64,000 nucleotides of DNA from Pseudomonas sp. BGI-2 (GCF_004310295.1 NZ_SISB01000001.1:219867-283866), one strand, 5' to 3'. Positions 26,012-35,420 are shown, counted from the stretch's first letter. Notes: generated from the sequence alone by a model not told the origin. Numbers and translations: made by a program.

Positions 26012-27076
26012 ATGACAACTCATTCGACAAAACTTGCCACCGAGAACGATCCTCGCTGGGCCGCCGTCGTTGCACGGGATCCCGGCGCCGACGGGCAGTT
26101 TGTCTATGCCGTGAAAACCACCGGAATTTATTGCCGCCCCAGTAGCCTGGCGCGTCTGCCGAACCCGCAGAATGTCGAATTTTTCGACACAGAAGAACAA
26201 GCCGAGGCGGCGGGTTATCGTCCGAGCAAACGGGCCACAAAGGATCAAAGCGACGTCGCCGCACAGCACGCGGCAACCGTGGCCGCCGCTTGCCGTTACA
26301 TTGAGTCCGCCGAAAATCTACCTGCTTTGACCGAACTGGCAGACGCTGCGGGCCTGAGCAGCTTCCACTTTCATCGAGTGTTCAAAGCCGTGACCGGGCT
26401 GACACCCAAGGGTTACGCCAGCGCCCATCGATCACGCAAGGTTCGCGAACGCCTGGCCGATGGCGCCTCGGTCACCGACGCCCTGTACAACGCTGGCTTC
26501 AACTCCAACAGTCGCTTCTATGAATCGGCCGATCAGTTGCTGGGCATGAAGCCTGGCGATTACCGCGCGGCGGGCCAGAACAACGACATCCGTTTTGCCG
26601 TCGGCCAGTGTTCCCTGGGGGCGATTCTGGTGGCGCAAAGTGAGCGCGGCGTTTGCGCGATTCTGTTGGGGGATGATCCGCATCAACTGGTCTGTGATCT
26701 GCAGGACAAGTTTCGGCGCGCCAATCTGATTGGCGCCGATCACGAGTTCGAACAGTTGATTGCCAAGGTTGTGGGTTTTATCGAAGCCCCCGCGATTGGC
26801 CTGGATTTACCGCTGGACGTGCGCGGCACGGCGTTTCAGGAACGGGTCTGGCAGGCGCTGCGGGAGATTCCTGCGGGCAGTACCGCGAGCTACGCCGATA
26901 TCGCTCTGCGTATCGGCGCTCCCAAAGCCGTGCGCGCCGTGGCCCAGGCCTGCGGCGCGAACAGTATTGCGGTGGCGATTCCGTGCCACCGCGTGGTGCG
27001 CAGCGACGGCAACCTTTCGGGCTATCGCTGGGGGGTGGAGCGCAAGCGCCAGTTGTTGGAGCGCGAGACTCGCTAA
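26012..27076 (+). CDS. ada: Ada: alkylation-response regulator and O6-methylguanine methyltransferase with altered zinc site
   Basis: A 354-residue Ada protein in the usual order: N-terminal methylphosphotriester domain (1-80), AraC-type HTH (about 95-180; LTELADAAGLSSFHFHRVFK), and C-terminal O6-alkylguanine methyltransferase with Cys325 in AIPCHRVVRSDGN. The N-terminal acceptor Cys41 is kept (TTGIYCRPSSLARLPN), but the other three zinc ligands of E. coli Ada (C42, C69, C72) are Ser45, Ser72 and Ala75 here (GYRPSKRATKDQ). Zinc-activated phosphotriester repair, which switches E. coli Ada to an activator, may be lost or work differently. The gene follows alkB by 87 nt and has its own Ada-box-like element. 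Its stop abuts the convergent yhdH-like gene. Confidence 0.92.
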   Translation: MTTHSTKLATENDPRWAAVVARDPGADGQFVYAVKTTGIYCRPSSLARLPNPQNVEFFDTEEQAEAAGYRPSKRATKDQSDVAAQHAATVAAACRYIESAENLPALTELADAAGLSSFHFHRVFKAVTGLTPKGYASAHRSRKVRERLADGASVTDALYNAGFNSNSRFYESADQLLGMKPGDYRAAGQNNDIRFAVGQCSLGAILVAQSERGVCAILLGDDPHQLVCDLQDKFRRANLIGADHEFEQLIAKVVGFIEAPAIGLDLPLDVRGTAFQERVWQALREIPAGSTASYADIALRIGAPKAVRAVAQACGANSIAVAIPCHRVVRSDGNLSGYRWGVERKRQLLERETR

Positions 27077-28060
27077 TCAGCGATTCACATCGACCACAAC
27101 CCGCCCGCGCAATTGCCCGGCAAGCAAACGCGGCGCAGCGTCGATGGCTTCGCTCAAGCCGATTTCATGGCTGATCAACGGCAGCAACGCGAAGTCCAGA
27201 TCCTTGGCCAGGCGACTCCAGGCCTGTACCCGTTTGGCTTTGGGCTGGGTCACGCTGTTGATCCCGGCCAATGTCACGCCGCGCAAAATGAACGGCGCGA
27301 CGGAGGCCGGAAAGTCCATGCCTTGTGCCAGACCGCACGCGGCAACCGTGCCATTGGCCTTGGTGCTGGCGCAGGCGTTGGCCAACGTGTGGCTGCCGAC
27401 CGAGTCGATCACCGCTGCCCAGCGTTCCTTGGCCAACGGTTTGCCCGGCTCGGAAAGCGTGGCGCGATCGATGATCTCGCTGGCACCCAGTTGTTTTAGG
27501 TAATCGTGCTCGGTGGTACGGCCCGTGGACGTCACGACTCGATAGCCGAGTTTGCTCAAAAGCGCGATGGCGAAACTGCCTACACCGCCATTGGCACCGG
27601 TGACCAGGACTTCGCCCTGCTCAGGCGTTACGCCGTTATGTTCCAGCGCCAGGATGCACAGCATTGCCGTGTAACCGGCGGTGCCGATTGCCATGGCCTG
27701 GGCCGCGGTGAATTCCTTGGGTAGCGGGATCAGCCAGTCGCCATTGAGGCGCGCTTTTTGCGCCAGTCCGCCCCAATGGCCTTCGCCCACGCCCCAGCCA
27801 TTGAGCAGAACCTGGTCACCGACCTTATAGTCCGGATGACCGCTGACTTCGACCGTACCGGCCAGATCGATCCCCGGCACCATCGGGAATTTCCTGACCA
27901 CCGGGCTGCTGCCGGTGATCGCCAGGCCATCCTTGAAGTTCAGCGTGCTGTACGCCACGCGCACCGTCACATCGCCCTCAGGCAGTTGATCGTCATTGAT
28001 CTCTCGCAGTGTGGCCCGGTAACCGCTGTCGTCTTTGTCGATCAAAATACCTTTGAACAT
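27077..28060 (-). CDS. acuI: YhdH/AcuI-type acrylyl-CoA reductase (NADPH)
   Basis: A 327-residue medium-chain dehydrogenase/reductase of the YhdH/YhfP quinone-reductase-like group. It has a GroES-like N-terminal domain without zinc cysteines (YSTLNFKDGLAITG, PGIDLAGTVEVSG, GWGVGEGHWGG) and a nucleotide-binding VLVTGANGGVGSFAIALLSKLG. E. coli YhdH and Rhodobacter AcuI reduce toxic acryloyl-CoA to propionyl-CoA with NADPH. Convergent with ada: the two stop codons are adjacent, so the pairing may be incidental, though both deal with electrophiles. The start at 28060 (second of two ATGs) sits 5 nt after GAGAGG. Confidence 0.9.
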   Translation of the reverse strand: MFKGILIDKDDSGYRATLREINDDQLPEGDVTVRVAYSTLNFKDGLAITGSSPVVRKFPMVPGIDLAGTVEVSGHPDYKVGDQVLLNGWGVGEGHWGGLAQKARLNGDWLIPLPKEFTAAQAMAIGTAGYTAMLCILALEHNGVTPEQGEVLVTGANGGVGSFAIALLSKLGYRVVTSTGRTTEHDYLKQLGASEIIDRATLSEPGKPLAKERWAAVIDSVGSHTLANACASTKANGTVAACGLAQGMDFPASVAPFILRGVTLAGINSVTQPKAKRVQAWSRLAKDLDFALLPLISHEIGLSEAIDAAPRLLAGQLRGRVVVDVNR

Positions 28061-28300
28061 CATTGCCTCTCAATGGAATCAATCACGTGGTGGGGCTATT
28101 GAAATACCACAAAGAAACATCTCGCCGTACAAGACTTTAAGCTAATCCGCCAAAGCGCCGAGCGTTTCCATGATGTGCGGCTACGCTTTTTTTTTCGCGT
28201 TTCTGGAACACTGGAAAACGTCCCGGATACAAAAGTCGGCTGGCCATGCGGCAGCCATTGCTGGTAAAAAACCGGTTCTACCCGTCGGAGAATCATTCAA

Positions 28301-29365
28301 ATGAGCCAATGGCCAGACACCCGCATTCTTGACCTGTTCGGCATCGAATTGCCGATCATCCAGGCTCCCATGGCCGGCGCGACCGGCTCGGCCATGGTCA
28401 TCGCGGCGAGTAACGCCGGCGGCCTGGGCTCGATGCCCGCCGCAATGCTGAGCATCGAACAGTTGCGCGAAGAGCTGAAGACGATCCGTCAACACAGCCG
28501 GCGTCCGTTCAACATCAACTATTTTTGCCATCAGGCACCGGCCGCCGATGAGCAACGCGCTCGGGACTGGAAGAATTTGCTGGAGCCGTACTACCGGGAA
28601 CTGGGTGTCGATTTCGAGGCGCCCACGCTGGTGTCCAATCGCGCGCCTTTCGATAACGCCGCCTGCGAAGTGCTCGAAGAATTTCACCCAGAAGTCGTGA
28701 GCTTTCACTTCGGCCTGCCGGAAAAATCGCTGCTGGATCGAGTAAAAGCCACCGGGGCGAAAATTCTCTCCTCGGCGACCACGGTCGAAGAAGCCATCTG
28801 GCTGGAACAACATGGCTGCGACGCGATCATCGCCATGGGCTACGAGGCGGGCGGCCATCGCGGGATGTTTCTCAGCGATGACTTGAGCAGCCAGGTGGGC
28901 ACATTCGCCCTCGTGCCGCAAATCGTGGATGCGGTGAAAGTGCCGGTGATTGCAGCGGGCGGGATCAGTGATGCCCGGGGCGTTGCGGCGGCCTTTCTGC
29001 TGGGCGCTTCGGCGGTGCAGGTGGGGACGGCTTACCTGTTCACGCCGGAAGCCAAGGTCAGCGCGTCTCACCACAAAGCGTTGCGCACGGCCAAGGAAAG
29101 CGAGACCGCGGTGACCAACCTTTTCACCGGCCGCCCGGCGCGGGGGATTCTCAATCGGGTGATGCGTGAACTCGGGCCCATGAGCGATAAAGCCCCGGCC
29201 TTCCCATTGGCCGGCGGTGCGTTGATGCCGTTGCGCGCCAAGGGCGAAGCGGATTTCAGCAATCTTTGGGCTGGGCAGGCGTTCACGCTGGGCGCTGAAA
29301 TGACCACGGCGGAGTTGACTCGGCGCTTGGCGGAGGAAGGTTTGGCCAAGTTGCTCCGTCGCTAA
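28301..29365 (+). CDS. nitronate monooxygenase-like flavoprotein
   Basis: A 354-residue FMN-binding TIM barrel of the nitronate monooxygenase (2-nitropropane dioxygenase) family: FGIELPIIQAPMAGATGS at the N-terminus, SNAGGLGSMPAAMLS, GYEAGGHRGMF (FMN and active-site region), VIAAGGISDARGVAAAFLLG and SAVQVGTAYLFTPE for phosphate binding. Such enzymes oxidise alkyl nitronates, including the toxin propionate-3-nitronate, with O2. The TFALVPQIVDAVKVPVIAAGG stretch matches class I enzymes. GGAG lies 10 nt upstream of the ATG. Monocistronic; a long perfect palindrome follows. Confidence 0.86.
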   Translation: MSQWPDTRILDLFGIELPIIQAPMAGATGSAMVIAASNAGGLGSMPAAMLSIEQLREELKTIRQHSRRPFNINYFCHQAPAADEQRARDWKNLLEPYYRELGVDFEAPTLVSNRAPFDNAACEVLEEFHPEVVSFHFGLPEKSLLDRVKATGAKILSSATTVEEAIWLEQHGCDAIIAMGYEAGGHRGMFLSDDLSSQVGTFALVPQIVDAVKVPVIAAGGISDARGVAAAFLLGASAVQVGTAYLFTPEAKVSASHHKALRTAKESETAVTNLFTGRPARGILNRVMRELGPMSDKAPAFPLAGGALMPLRAKGEADFSNLWAGQAFTLGAEMTTAELTRRLAEEGLAKLLRR

Positions 29366-29375
29366 CGCACGCTTT

Positions 29376-29433
29376 TGTAGCAGCTGCCTTGTGGCGAGGG
29401 GATTTATCCCCTCGCCACAAGGCAGCTGCTACA
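29376..29433. repeat. perfect 58-bp palindrome (REP family, GTGGCGAGGGGAT class)
   Basis: Two 28-bp arms with only a 2-nt loop, containing TTGTGGCGAGGGGATTTATC. The same core recurs at 60596-60688. It lies 11 nt after the flavoprotein stop and may act as a terminator or mRNA-stabilising structure, though it is a dispersed REP-type element. Confidence 0.85.
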
Positions 29434-29479
29434 GGCCGTGCGCAAACCCAGTACCAACACATTCCGTTTGCAGGCATTT

Positions 29480-29503
29480 CGCTATATATTCCGATATATA
29501 GCG
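29480..29503. promoter_or_regulatory. ModE operator upstream of modA
   Basis: CGCTATATA-N6-TATATAGCG is a perfect inverted repeat with the form of the ModE box. ModE-molybdate represses mod operons by binding such a site over the promoter; here it ends 40 nt before modA. No modE gene is in the window. Confidence 0.85.
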
Positions 29504-29531
29504 TTTCCCCCCTCGTTGCATTTGCCTATAA

Positions 29532-30311
<780 letters not shown>

Positions 30312-30992
30312 ATGTCGCTGACGAGTGCCGACTTTTCCGCCATCTGGCTGACCCTGAAACTGGCGTCCCTGACGACGGTTATCCTGCTGATCATCGGCAC
30401 TCCGATTGCGTTATGGCTGTCGCGCACCCAATCCTGGTTGCGCGGCCCGGTCGGGGCGATCGTCGCCCTGCCCTTGGTCTTGCCACCCACGGTGATCGGT
30501 TTTTATTTGTTGCTGGCGCTCGGCCCTAACGGCTTTATCGGCCATTTCACCCAGTCACTGGGGCTCGGCACGCTCACATTCAGTTTTGCCGGGCTGGTAA
30601 TAGGCTCGGTGCTGTACTCGATGCCGTTCGTGGTTCAGCCACTGCAAAACGCTTTTTCCGCCATTGGCACTCGCCCACTGGAAGTGGCCGCTACCTTGCG
30701 CGCCAATCCCTGGGACACGTTTTTCAGCGTTATCCTGCCGCTGGCTCGACCCGGCTTCATCACCGCTGCCATTCTCGGTTTTGCCCACACTGTCGGCGAG
30801 TTCGGCGTAGTGCTGATGATCGGCGGCAACATTCCCGACAAGACCCGCGTGGTCTCGGTGCAGATCTACGATCATGTTGAAGCCATGGAATACGCCCAGG
30901 CCCATTGGCTGGCCGGGGCGATGCTGGTGTTCTCCTTCGTCGTGTTGCTGGCGCTCTACTCCAGCCGTAAAACCAAAGCGGGCTGGAGCTGA
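30312..30992 (+). CDS. modB: molybdate ABC transporter, permease
   Basis: A 226-residue inner-membrane permease with about five helices. The ABC-interacting EAA loop is seen as [20 protein letters not shown], and [16 protein letters not shown] is typical of ModB. Its ATG directly follows the modA stop, and modC starts 3 nt after its own stop. Confidence 0.95.
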   Translation: MSLTSADFSAIWLTLKLASLTTVILLIIGTPIALWLSRTQSWLRGPVGAIVALPLVLPPTVIGFYLLLALGPNGFIGHFTQSLGLGTLTFSFAGLVIGSVLYSMPFVVQPLQNAFSAIGTRPLEVAATLRANPWDTFFSVILPLARPGFITAAILGFAHTVGEFGVVLMIGGNIPDKTRVVSVQIYDHVEAMEYAQAHWLAGAMLVFSFVVLLALYSSRKTKAGWS

Positions 30993-30995
30993 TCA

Positions 30996-32075
30996 ATGAT
31001 TCATACGCGTCTGAAACTGCGTTATTCGGGATTCGCCCTGGAGGTGGATCTGCAATTGCCCGGCCGTGGGGTCACCGCACTCTATGGTCATTCCGGTTCA
31101 GGCAAGACCACATGCCTGCGCTGTATTGCCGGTCTGGAACAGGCCGAACAGGGCTTTATTCAGGTCAACGATGAAGTCTGGCAGGACAGCGACAAGAAGA
31201 TTTTCGTTCCCCCGCATAAACGCGCGCTGGGTTACGTCTTCCAGGAAGCGAGTCTGTTTCCCCATCTGTCGGTGCTGGCCAACCTGGAATTCGGCCTGAA
31301 GCGCATTCCCAAGCAGCAACGACGGGTCGACATGGCGCATGCCACTGAGTTGCTGGGCATTGGTCATCTGCTGGACCGTCATCCGCAGCACCTCTCCGGC
31401 GGCGAACGGCAGCGAATCGGCATCGCGCGTGCGCTGCTCACCAGCCCGAAGCTGTTGCTGATGGACGAACCGCTGGCGGCGCTGGATAGCCAGCGCAAAA
31501 ACGAAATCCTGCCTTACCTGCAACGCCTGCACGATGAACTCGACATCCCGGTGCTGTACGTCAGCCACTCTCAGGATGAGGTTGCCCGTCTGGCCGACCA
31601 CATCGTCCTGCTCAGCAACGGCAAGGCGCTGGCCAGCGGCCCTATCGGCGAAACGCTGGCGCGTCTCGACTTGCCCCTGGCGCTGGGCGACGATGCCGGC
31701 GTGGTGATTGAAGGACAGGTCAGCGCCTACGACTCCCACTATCAATTGCTGACGTTGCAACTGCCCGATACCGACCTGAGCATTCGCGTGGCGCACGCTC
31801 CGATGACCCAAGGCCAGGCGCTGCGCTGCAAGGTCCAGGCACGTGATGTCAGCCTGAGTCTGCAAGGCGTGGAGCAAAGCAGCATTCTCAATCGCTTGCC
31901 GGTGACGGTGATCAGTGAAATTGGCGCCGATAACGCCGCCCACGTGCTGATCCGCCTGAATGCTGCCGGCACGCCGCTGCTGGCACGCATCACCCGCTAC
32001 TCCCGGGATCAACTGGGTGTGCACCCCGGCCAGCAACTCTGGGCGCAGATCAAAGCGGTGGCCGTTCTGGCGTAA
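30996..32075 (+). CDS. modC: molybdate ABC transporter, ATPase
   Basis: A 359-residue ATP-binding subunit. Walker A is [10 protein letters not shown]-loop [10 protein letters not shown], signature [10 protein letters not shown], Walker [13 protein letters not shown] and switch His in [11 protein letters not shown]-terminal Mop/TOBE domain (about residues 290-357, [19 protein letters not shown]) binds oxyanion and can regulate transport. The third gene of modABC. An ATTCGCCG / CGGCGAAT hairpin (32076-32097) follows without a good T run. Confidence 0.95.
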   Translation: MIHTRLKLRYSGFALEVDLQLPGRGVTALYGHSGSGKTTCLRCIAGLEQAEQGFIQVNDEVWQDSDKKIFVPPHKRALGYVFQEASLFPHLSVLANLEFGLKRIPKQQRRVDMAHATELLGIGHLLDRHPQHLSGGERQRIGIARALLTSPKLLLMDEPLAALDSQRKNEILPYLQRLHDELDIPVLYVSHSQDEVARLADHIVLLSNGKALASGPIGETLARLDLPLALGDDAGVVIEGQVSAYDSHYQLLTLQLPDTDLSIRVAHAPMTQGQALRCKVQARDVSLSLQGVEQSSILNRLPVTVISEIGADNAAHVLIRLNAAGTPLLARITRYSRDQLGVHPGQQLWAQIKAVAVLA

Positions 32076-32152
32076 ATTCGCCGGCACCACGGCGAATGGC
32101 CGCGGTCAATGGCTGTACAGGCCCCCTGACTTGATCGCCAAGGATTTTCGCC

Positions 32153-33193
32153 ATGTCCGACTCCGCGCTGCCCGATGTGCTGCCACCCGACCTGCATTAT
32201 GTCGATGACACGCAGCCTGGAATCACCCGCAAACTATTGCGTGGCAAATTCTGCTACTTCGATCCCGCGGGCCAGCGCATTACCGATCCCGACGAAATCA
32301 AACGCCTCAACGCCCTTGCGGTGCCGCCGGCCTATACGAATGTGTGGATCTGCGCCGACCCGCGCGGCCATTTGCAAGCCACCGGACGTGACGCTCGCGG
32401 TCGCAAACAATATCGCTACCACGTGCGCTGGCGCGAAGTACGCGATGCCGACAAATACTCGCGGCTGCGGGACTTTGGCCTGGCACTGCCGAAACTGCGC
32501 AAACAGCTTGAAGCACTGCTGGACGCTCCGGGGTTCAGCCGAGACAAAGTCATGGCCACCGTCATTACCTTGCTCGATGCAACGCTGATCCGGGTCGGCA
32601 ACACTCAATACGCGCGGGAAAATCGCTCGTACGGCCTGACGACTCTGCGCAGCCGTCACGTAGAGGTCAACGGCAGTGCGATCCTGTTCCAGTTCCGCGG
32701 CAAGAGTGGTGTCGAACACCAGATCACCGTAAAAGACCGACGCCTGGCGCGAATCATCAAGCGCTGCCTGGAGATTCCCGGACAAGACCTCTTTCAGTAC
32801 CTGGACGAAAATGGCGAGCGGCACACCGTCAGCTCCTCAGACGTCAATGCCTACCTGCAAACCCTCACCGGCGCCGACTTCACGGCCAAGGATTACCGCA
32901 CCTGGGCGGGTAGCGCTCTGGCGTTGTCGGTGCTGCGCGAATTGCAGTGGGAACCGGAGTCGGATGCGAAACGGCATGTGGTGGAGATGGTCAAGAACGT
33001 CGCCAGGCAACTCGGCAACACCCCGGCGGTGTGCCGCAAGTGCTACATCCACCCGGCGGTGCTTGAAGGCTTCATGCTCGGCGCCTTGGCCCAATTGCCT
33101 CGGCCGAGGCTGCGTAAAGGGCTCAGGGCAGAGGAAGTCGGGCTCGCCATGTATCTGGAGAAAATGATCGCGGCGGCCGAATCGACGAAATGA
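32153..33193 (+). CDS. DNA topoisomerase IB, poxvirus type
   Basis: A 346-residue type IB topoisomerase that relaxes supercoils through a 3'-phosphotyrosine. An N-terminal beta domain (1-90, PGITRKLLRGKFCYFDP, YTNVWICADPRGHLQATG) precedes the catalytic domain. Arginine and lysine elements lie in RVGNTQYARENRSYGLTTL and FQFRGKSGVEH, and the nucleophile is Tyr298 in VCRKCYIHPAVLEG. Length and order match the small bacterial enzymes related to vaccinia topoisomerase. Monocistronic; no strong ribosome site is seen before the ATG. Confidence 0.92.
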   Translation: MSDSALPDVLPPDLHYVDDTQPGITRKLLRGKFCYFDPAGQRITDPDEIKRLNALAVPPAYTNVWICADPRGHLQATGRDARGRKQYRYHVRWREVRDADKYSRLRDFGLALPKLRKQLEALLDAPGFSRDKVMATVITLLDATLIRVGNTQYARENRSYGLTTLRSRHVEVNGSAILFQFRGKSGVEHQITVKDRRLARIIKRCLEIPGQDLFQYLDENGERHTVSSSDVNAYLQTLTGADFTAKDYRTWAGSALALSVLRELQWEPESDAKRHVVEMVKNVARQLGNTPAVCRKCYIHPAVLEGFMLGALAQLPRPRLRKGLRAEEVGLAMYLEKMIAAAESTK

Positions 33194-33267
33194 CCCGTCC
33201 ATTTTTTTTGCACGATCACAAAGAACTTCTATAGTTGATGTGGACATGAATCAGCCGCGGTGACGCC

Positions 33268-33489
33268 ATGGAAGACATTTTCGTTGTGCAACGTTGCAAC
33301 AAGATCATCATTCATGGCCGTCGGGCCGGAGAAGTTAGTCACCCGCCACCTGAAGCCGAAGTCTGGTATCGAATCTTCGATACCCGCACCCATGGTTTCA
33401 TCGGTGACGGTTATGATCTTGAAGAAGATGCCCAGCGTGAATGCCTGCGGCTCAATCTCACCTCACAAGTGACGGCCCGACAAGCCTGA
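33268..33489 (+). CDS. small conserved hypothetical protein (73 aa)
   Basis: A 73-residue protein (MEDIFVVQRCNKIIIHGRRA) with a beta-rich N-terminal half, WYRIFDTRTHGFIGDGYDLE, and an acidic helix near the end. No family recognised. A coding-like composition and a following terminator support it; an overlapping frame (33260-33472) is less convincing. A T-rich stretch at 33204-33212 and TATAGT at 33231 could be its promoter. Confidence 0.6.
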   Translation: MEDIFVVQRCNKIIIHGRRAGEVSHPPPEAEVWYRIFDTRTHGFIGDGYDLEEDAQRECLRLNLTSQVTARQA

Positions 33490-33540
33490 AGTCCGGGTCT
33501 ATACTGAAAACAGCTGAAGGACCAGCGACCCCATCGGCAG

Positions 33541-33566
33541 AAAGCTCGCACCACGCGGGCTTTTTG
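33541..33566 (+). terminator. intrinsic terminator
   Basis: AAGCTCGC / GCGGGCTT stem (one G-T pair, 5-nt loop) followed by TTTTT, after the 73-residue gene. Confidence 0.7.
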
Positions 33567-33604
33567 CTGCTATTTGTCAGGTTTCTTGAACGGAGGTGTT
33601 TGCC

Positions 33605-33835
33605 ATGTCCGAAAAAGAGTCCATCACCACCCTGCTCACCCTGCTCGACTCCCGCCAGGCTCGACTTGCCGCTGCGTGCAAGGAGATTGCCGACTGGGTA
33701 GATCATCAAGGAGGGCACCCGACAGCCCTCAGAATCCGTGACCGCCTGAACGACATCGAGAAAGACGCGCCACTGATTCGAAACACCCTGTCTTCGTTAA
33801 AACCTGTCGACCCGCCTCTTCCGCGGTTCAGATGA
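33605..33835 (+). CDS. small conserved hypothetical protein (76 aa)
   Basis: A 76-residue soluble, probably helical protein (MSEKESITTLLTLLDSRQAR) with two amphipathic helices and a proline-rich end (PVDPPLPRFR). GGAGG lies 8 nt before the ATG. No family recognised; the helical composition suggests a small adaptor or nucleic-acid-associated protein, but nothing in it is diagnostic. Confidence 0.62.
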   Translation: MSEKESITTLLTLLDSRQARLAAACKEIADWVDHQGGHPTALRIRDRLNDIEKDAPLIRNTLSSLKPVDPPLPRFR

Positions 33836-34140
33836 TCCAATCTGGACGCGCGATTCGAGAACAGGGCCTGATTCAGGACGCATGAACGGCGACTCCATCG
33901 TCACCGCGCCCGTGCCTGTCTGATTATCTTGCGTTACACACCCACCCGGCCTGGCGCTGGGCTTTTTTTGTCGCCCTCTTTTCACGTAACGTTCACAACC
34001 CACGCCTTACAGTGAGTCACTCCTTTGAGAAACACCCCTGGCCTGCCCGCATGCAGGCCTTTTTTTTGCCCGCCAGGCAGCCAGCGAACGCCATCGCTCT
34101 TGGGAGGTCAAACGATCACACGTCGCGAAGGAGACGTTCC
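33836..34140. other. intergenic region with two hairpins
   Basis: No convincing gene in 305 bp. It holds a weak terminator-like stretch near 33941-33969 ending in seven T, a strong terminator at 34040-34067, and AAGGAG just before the next gene. Confidence 0.6.
34040..34067 (+). terminator. strong intrinsic terminator
   Basis: GGCCTGC / GCAGGCC stem (34040-34046, 34053-34059) followed by eight T. Confidence 0.8.
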
Positions 34141-34425
34141 ATGGTCACTCACTTCAAAGTCAGCGGGCATCTGGCCTGCGGCCACAAAGGCAGCAATCTC
34201 ACCTCAAGCACCGAATTGACCCGCGTAAAGTGCAGAAGCTGCCGAAACACCGACGCATTCAAGGACGCGCGAAAAGCCGAACGCAACGCATCACGCCGTG
34301 CCGCACGCAAGGCCAAAGTCACCCACACCGCCAATGACTGGCGCGCAGCCTGGGTAGAACGGCTTACTGCCATGGCCGGGTTGCAAAGACTACCTCGTGG
34401 CTTTACCGGTCAGCCTTTTGTTTAA
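34141..34425 (+). CDS. small zinc-ribbon-like protein
   Basis: A 94-residue basic protein. The N-terminal 40 residues hold C-x-H and C-x2-C pairs (HLACGHKGSNL, VKCRSCRNTDAF), a likely zinc-binding knuckle. A highly charged Arg/Lys/Ala helix follows (DARKAERNASRRAARKAKV), and the tail is aromatic (DWRAAWVERL). This composition suits RNA or DNA binding, but no family was recognised. AAGGAG lies 8 nt before the ATG; an upstream in-frame start (34012) is unlikely because it runs through the terminator. Confidence 0.66.
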   Translation: MVTHFKVSGHLACGHKGSNLTSSTELTRVKCRSCRNTDAFKDARKAERNASRRAARKAKVTHTANDWRAAWVERLTAMAGLQRLPRGFTGQPFV

Positions 34426-34440
34426 AGGCGATGAAGAGCC

Positions 34441-34535
34441 AATGCGGGGGCGAGCCTGCTCGCGATGAGGGCGGTACATTCAACATTGATTTGACTGATA
34501 CTCAGCCATCGCGAGCAGGCTCGCTCCCACAGTGG
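34441..34535. repeat. REPIN (GAGC-TGCTCGCGAT class)
   Basis: Two inverted REP units, GGGGGCGAGCCTGCTCGCGA on the left and TCGCGAGCAGGCTCGCTCCC on the right, separated by about 40 bp. The same family occurs at 56339-56434. Confidence 0.8.
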
Positions 34536-34575
34536 ATTGCGTTTGGGGCGACTTGCTCAGCTCAACCCGTTCCTG

Positions 34576-35241
34576 TCATGACTCGGACGCTTTCATGCAC
34601 ATGGGCTCCATGATCTCCGCGAGCGACATGCGCTTGAACGCTTCAAACAACCGCCGCCCCTCTTCGGGCGCACAAGAAGTGGCCAGCCGCATGGTTGCCT
34701 CACCGAGCTGCCAGATCAGAAAGGCAGAATCAGCAACCCGCTGCGTATCGCTGCCTGGATACACCCGAAGCATCGCATCGGCCAGTAACCCGCCCGCCAC
34801 ACGACTCTCCTCCAGCTCCAACGCCAGCAGCTGCTTGTCTACCTGCATGCCCGACCAGATATCGCGCATCGCAGGCTCGGCCTGAACGATCTCGTAATAC
34901 TGATCCAGCAAGTCCGAATAGGCATCAGCCAACCCTTGGGCATCCTGCACCGCGACCAGAGCCTCTTCGATACAACGACGGCTTGCAGCGTTATAGCGCT
35001 CGGCCAGCGTGCGAATGACTGAACTCTTGTCTGGGAAGTATTGATAAAGCGACCCGATCGAGATCTCAGAGCGCTCAGCGATTTCGCTCATCTTGACCTG
35101 ATCGCTGCCCTTGGTCGCGATCAGCTGAGTCGCCACGGCAAGAATTCGCTCCTGCCGCTCGCGACTGCGCTGTTGCGTGGGATTGCGTCGGCTCGGCTCT
35201 GAAACAGGTTGCTCTAGCCCGGCGGCGGCCTTCTTTCGCAC
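34576..35241 (-). CDS. TetR-family regulator
   Basis: A 221-residue TetR-type repressor. The HTH is at about residues 28-75 (RQERILAVATQLIATKGSDQ, then EISIGSLYQYFPDKSSVI). The ligand-binding domain fills the rest and includes an unusual C-terminal cysteine (PMCMKAS). A long basic N-terminal tail precedes the HTH. Divergent from an NmrA-like gene; two TGAS-N5-CTCA inverted repeats lie between them, so it probably represses itself and that gene. Confidence 0.86.
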   Translation of the reverse strand: MRKKAAAGLEQPVSEPSRRNPTQQRSRERQERILAVATQLIATKGSDQVKMSEIAERSEISIGSLYQYFPDKSSVIRTLAERYNAASRRCIEEALVAVQDAQGLADAYSDLLDQYYEIVQAEPAMRDIWSGMQVDKQLLALELEESRVAGGLLADAMLRVYPGSDTQRVADSAFLIWQLGEATMRLATSCAPEEGRRLFEAFKRMSLAEIMEPMCMKASES

Positions 35242-35265
35242 TGGAGTGGTTCCCGATTAGTAACA

Positions 35266-35278
35266 TGACAAGCACTCA
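35266..35278. promoter_or_regulatory. candidate TetR half-palindrome near the tetR start
   Basis: TGACAAGCACTCA, an imperfect copy (TGAC-N5-CTCA) of the site at 35384-35398, located just upstream of the TetR gene. Confidence 0.35.
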
Positions 35279-35383
35279 CCTTAGCACCCCCAACGTACGC
35301 CCCCAAGAGGTTGCGTCCGTACGTCGGTTTCCGTCACTACGTTGGTTGACGGCACAACATGAGCGTTTATCATCTTTTAAACG

Positions 35384-35398
35384 TGAGCATCACTCACA
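35384..35398. promoter_or_regulatory. candidate TetR operator
   Basis: GTGAG-CATCA-CTCAC, a perfect 5-5-5 inverted repeat about 22 nt upstream of the NmrA-like start, typical in size for a TetR-family operator. Confidence 0.5.
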
Positions 35399-35420
35399 TA
35401 ACCCGATGGAGATGAACGCG

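Noticed and set aside
31098..32090. 330-codon open frame on the minus strand
   Set aside because: Antisense to modC, which has every ABC ATPase motif.
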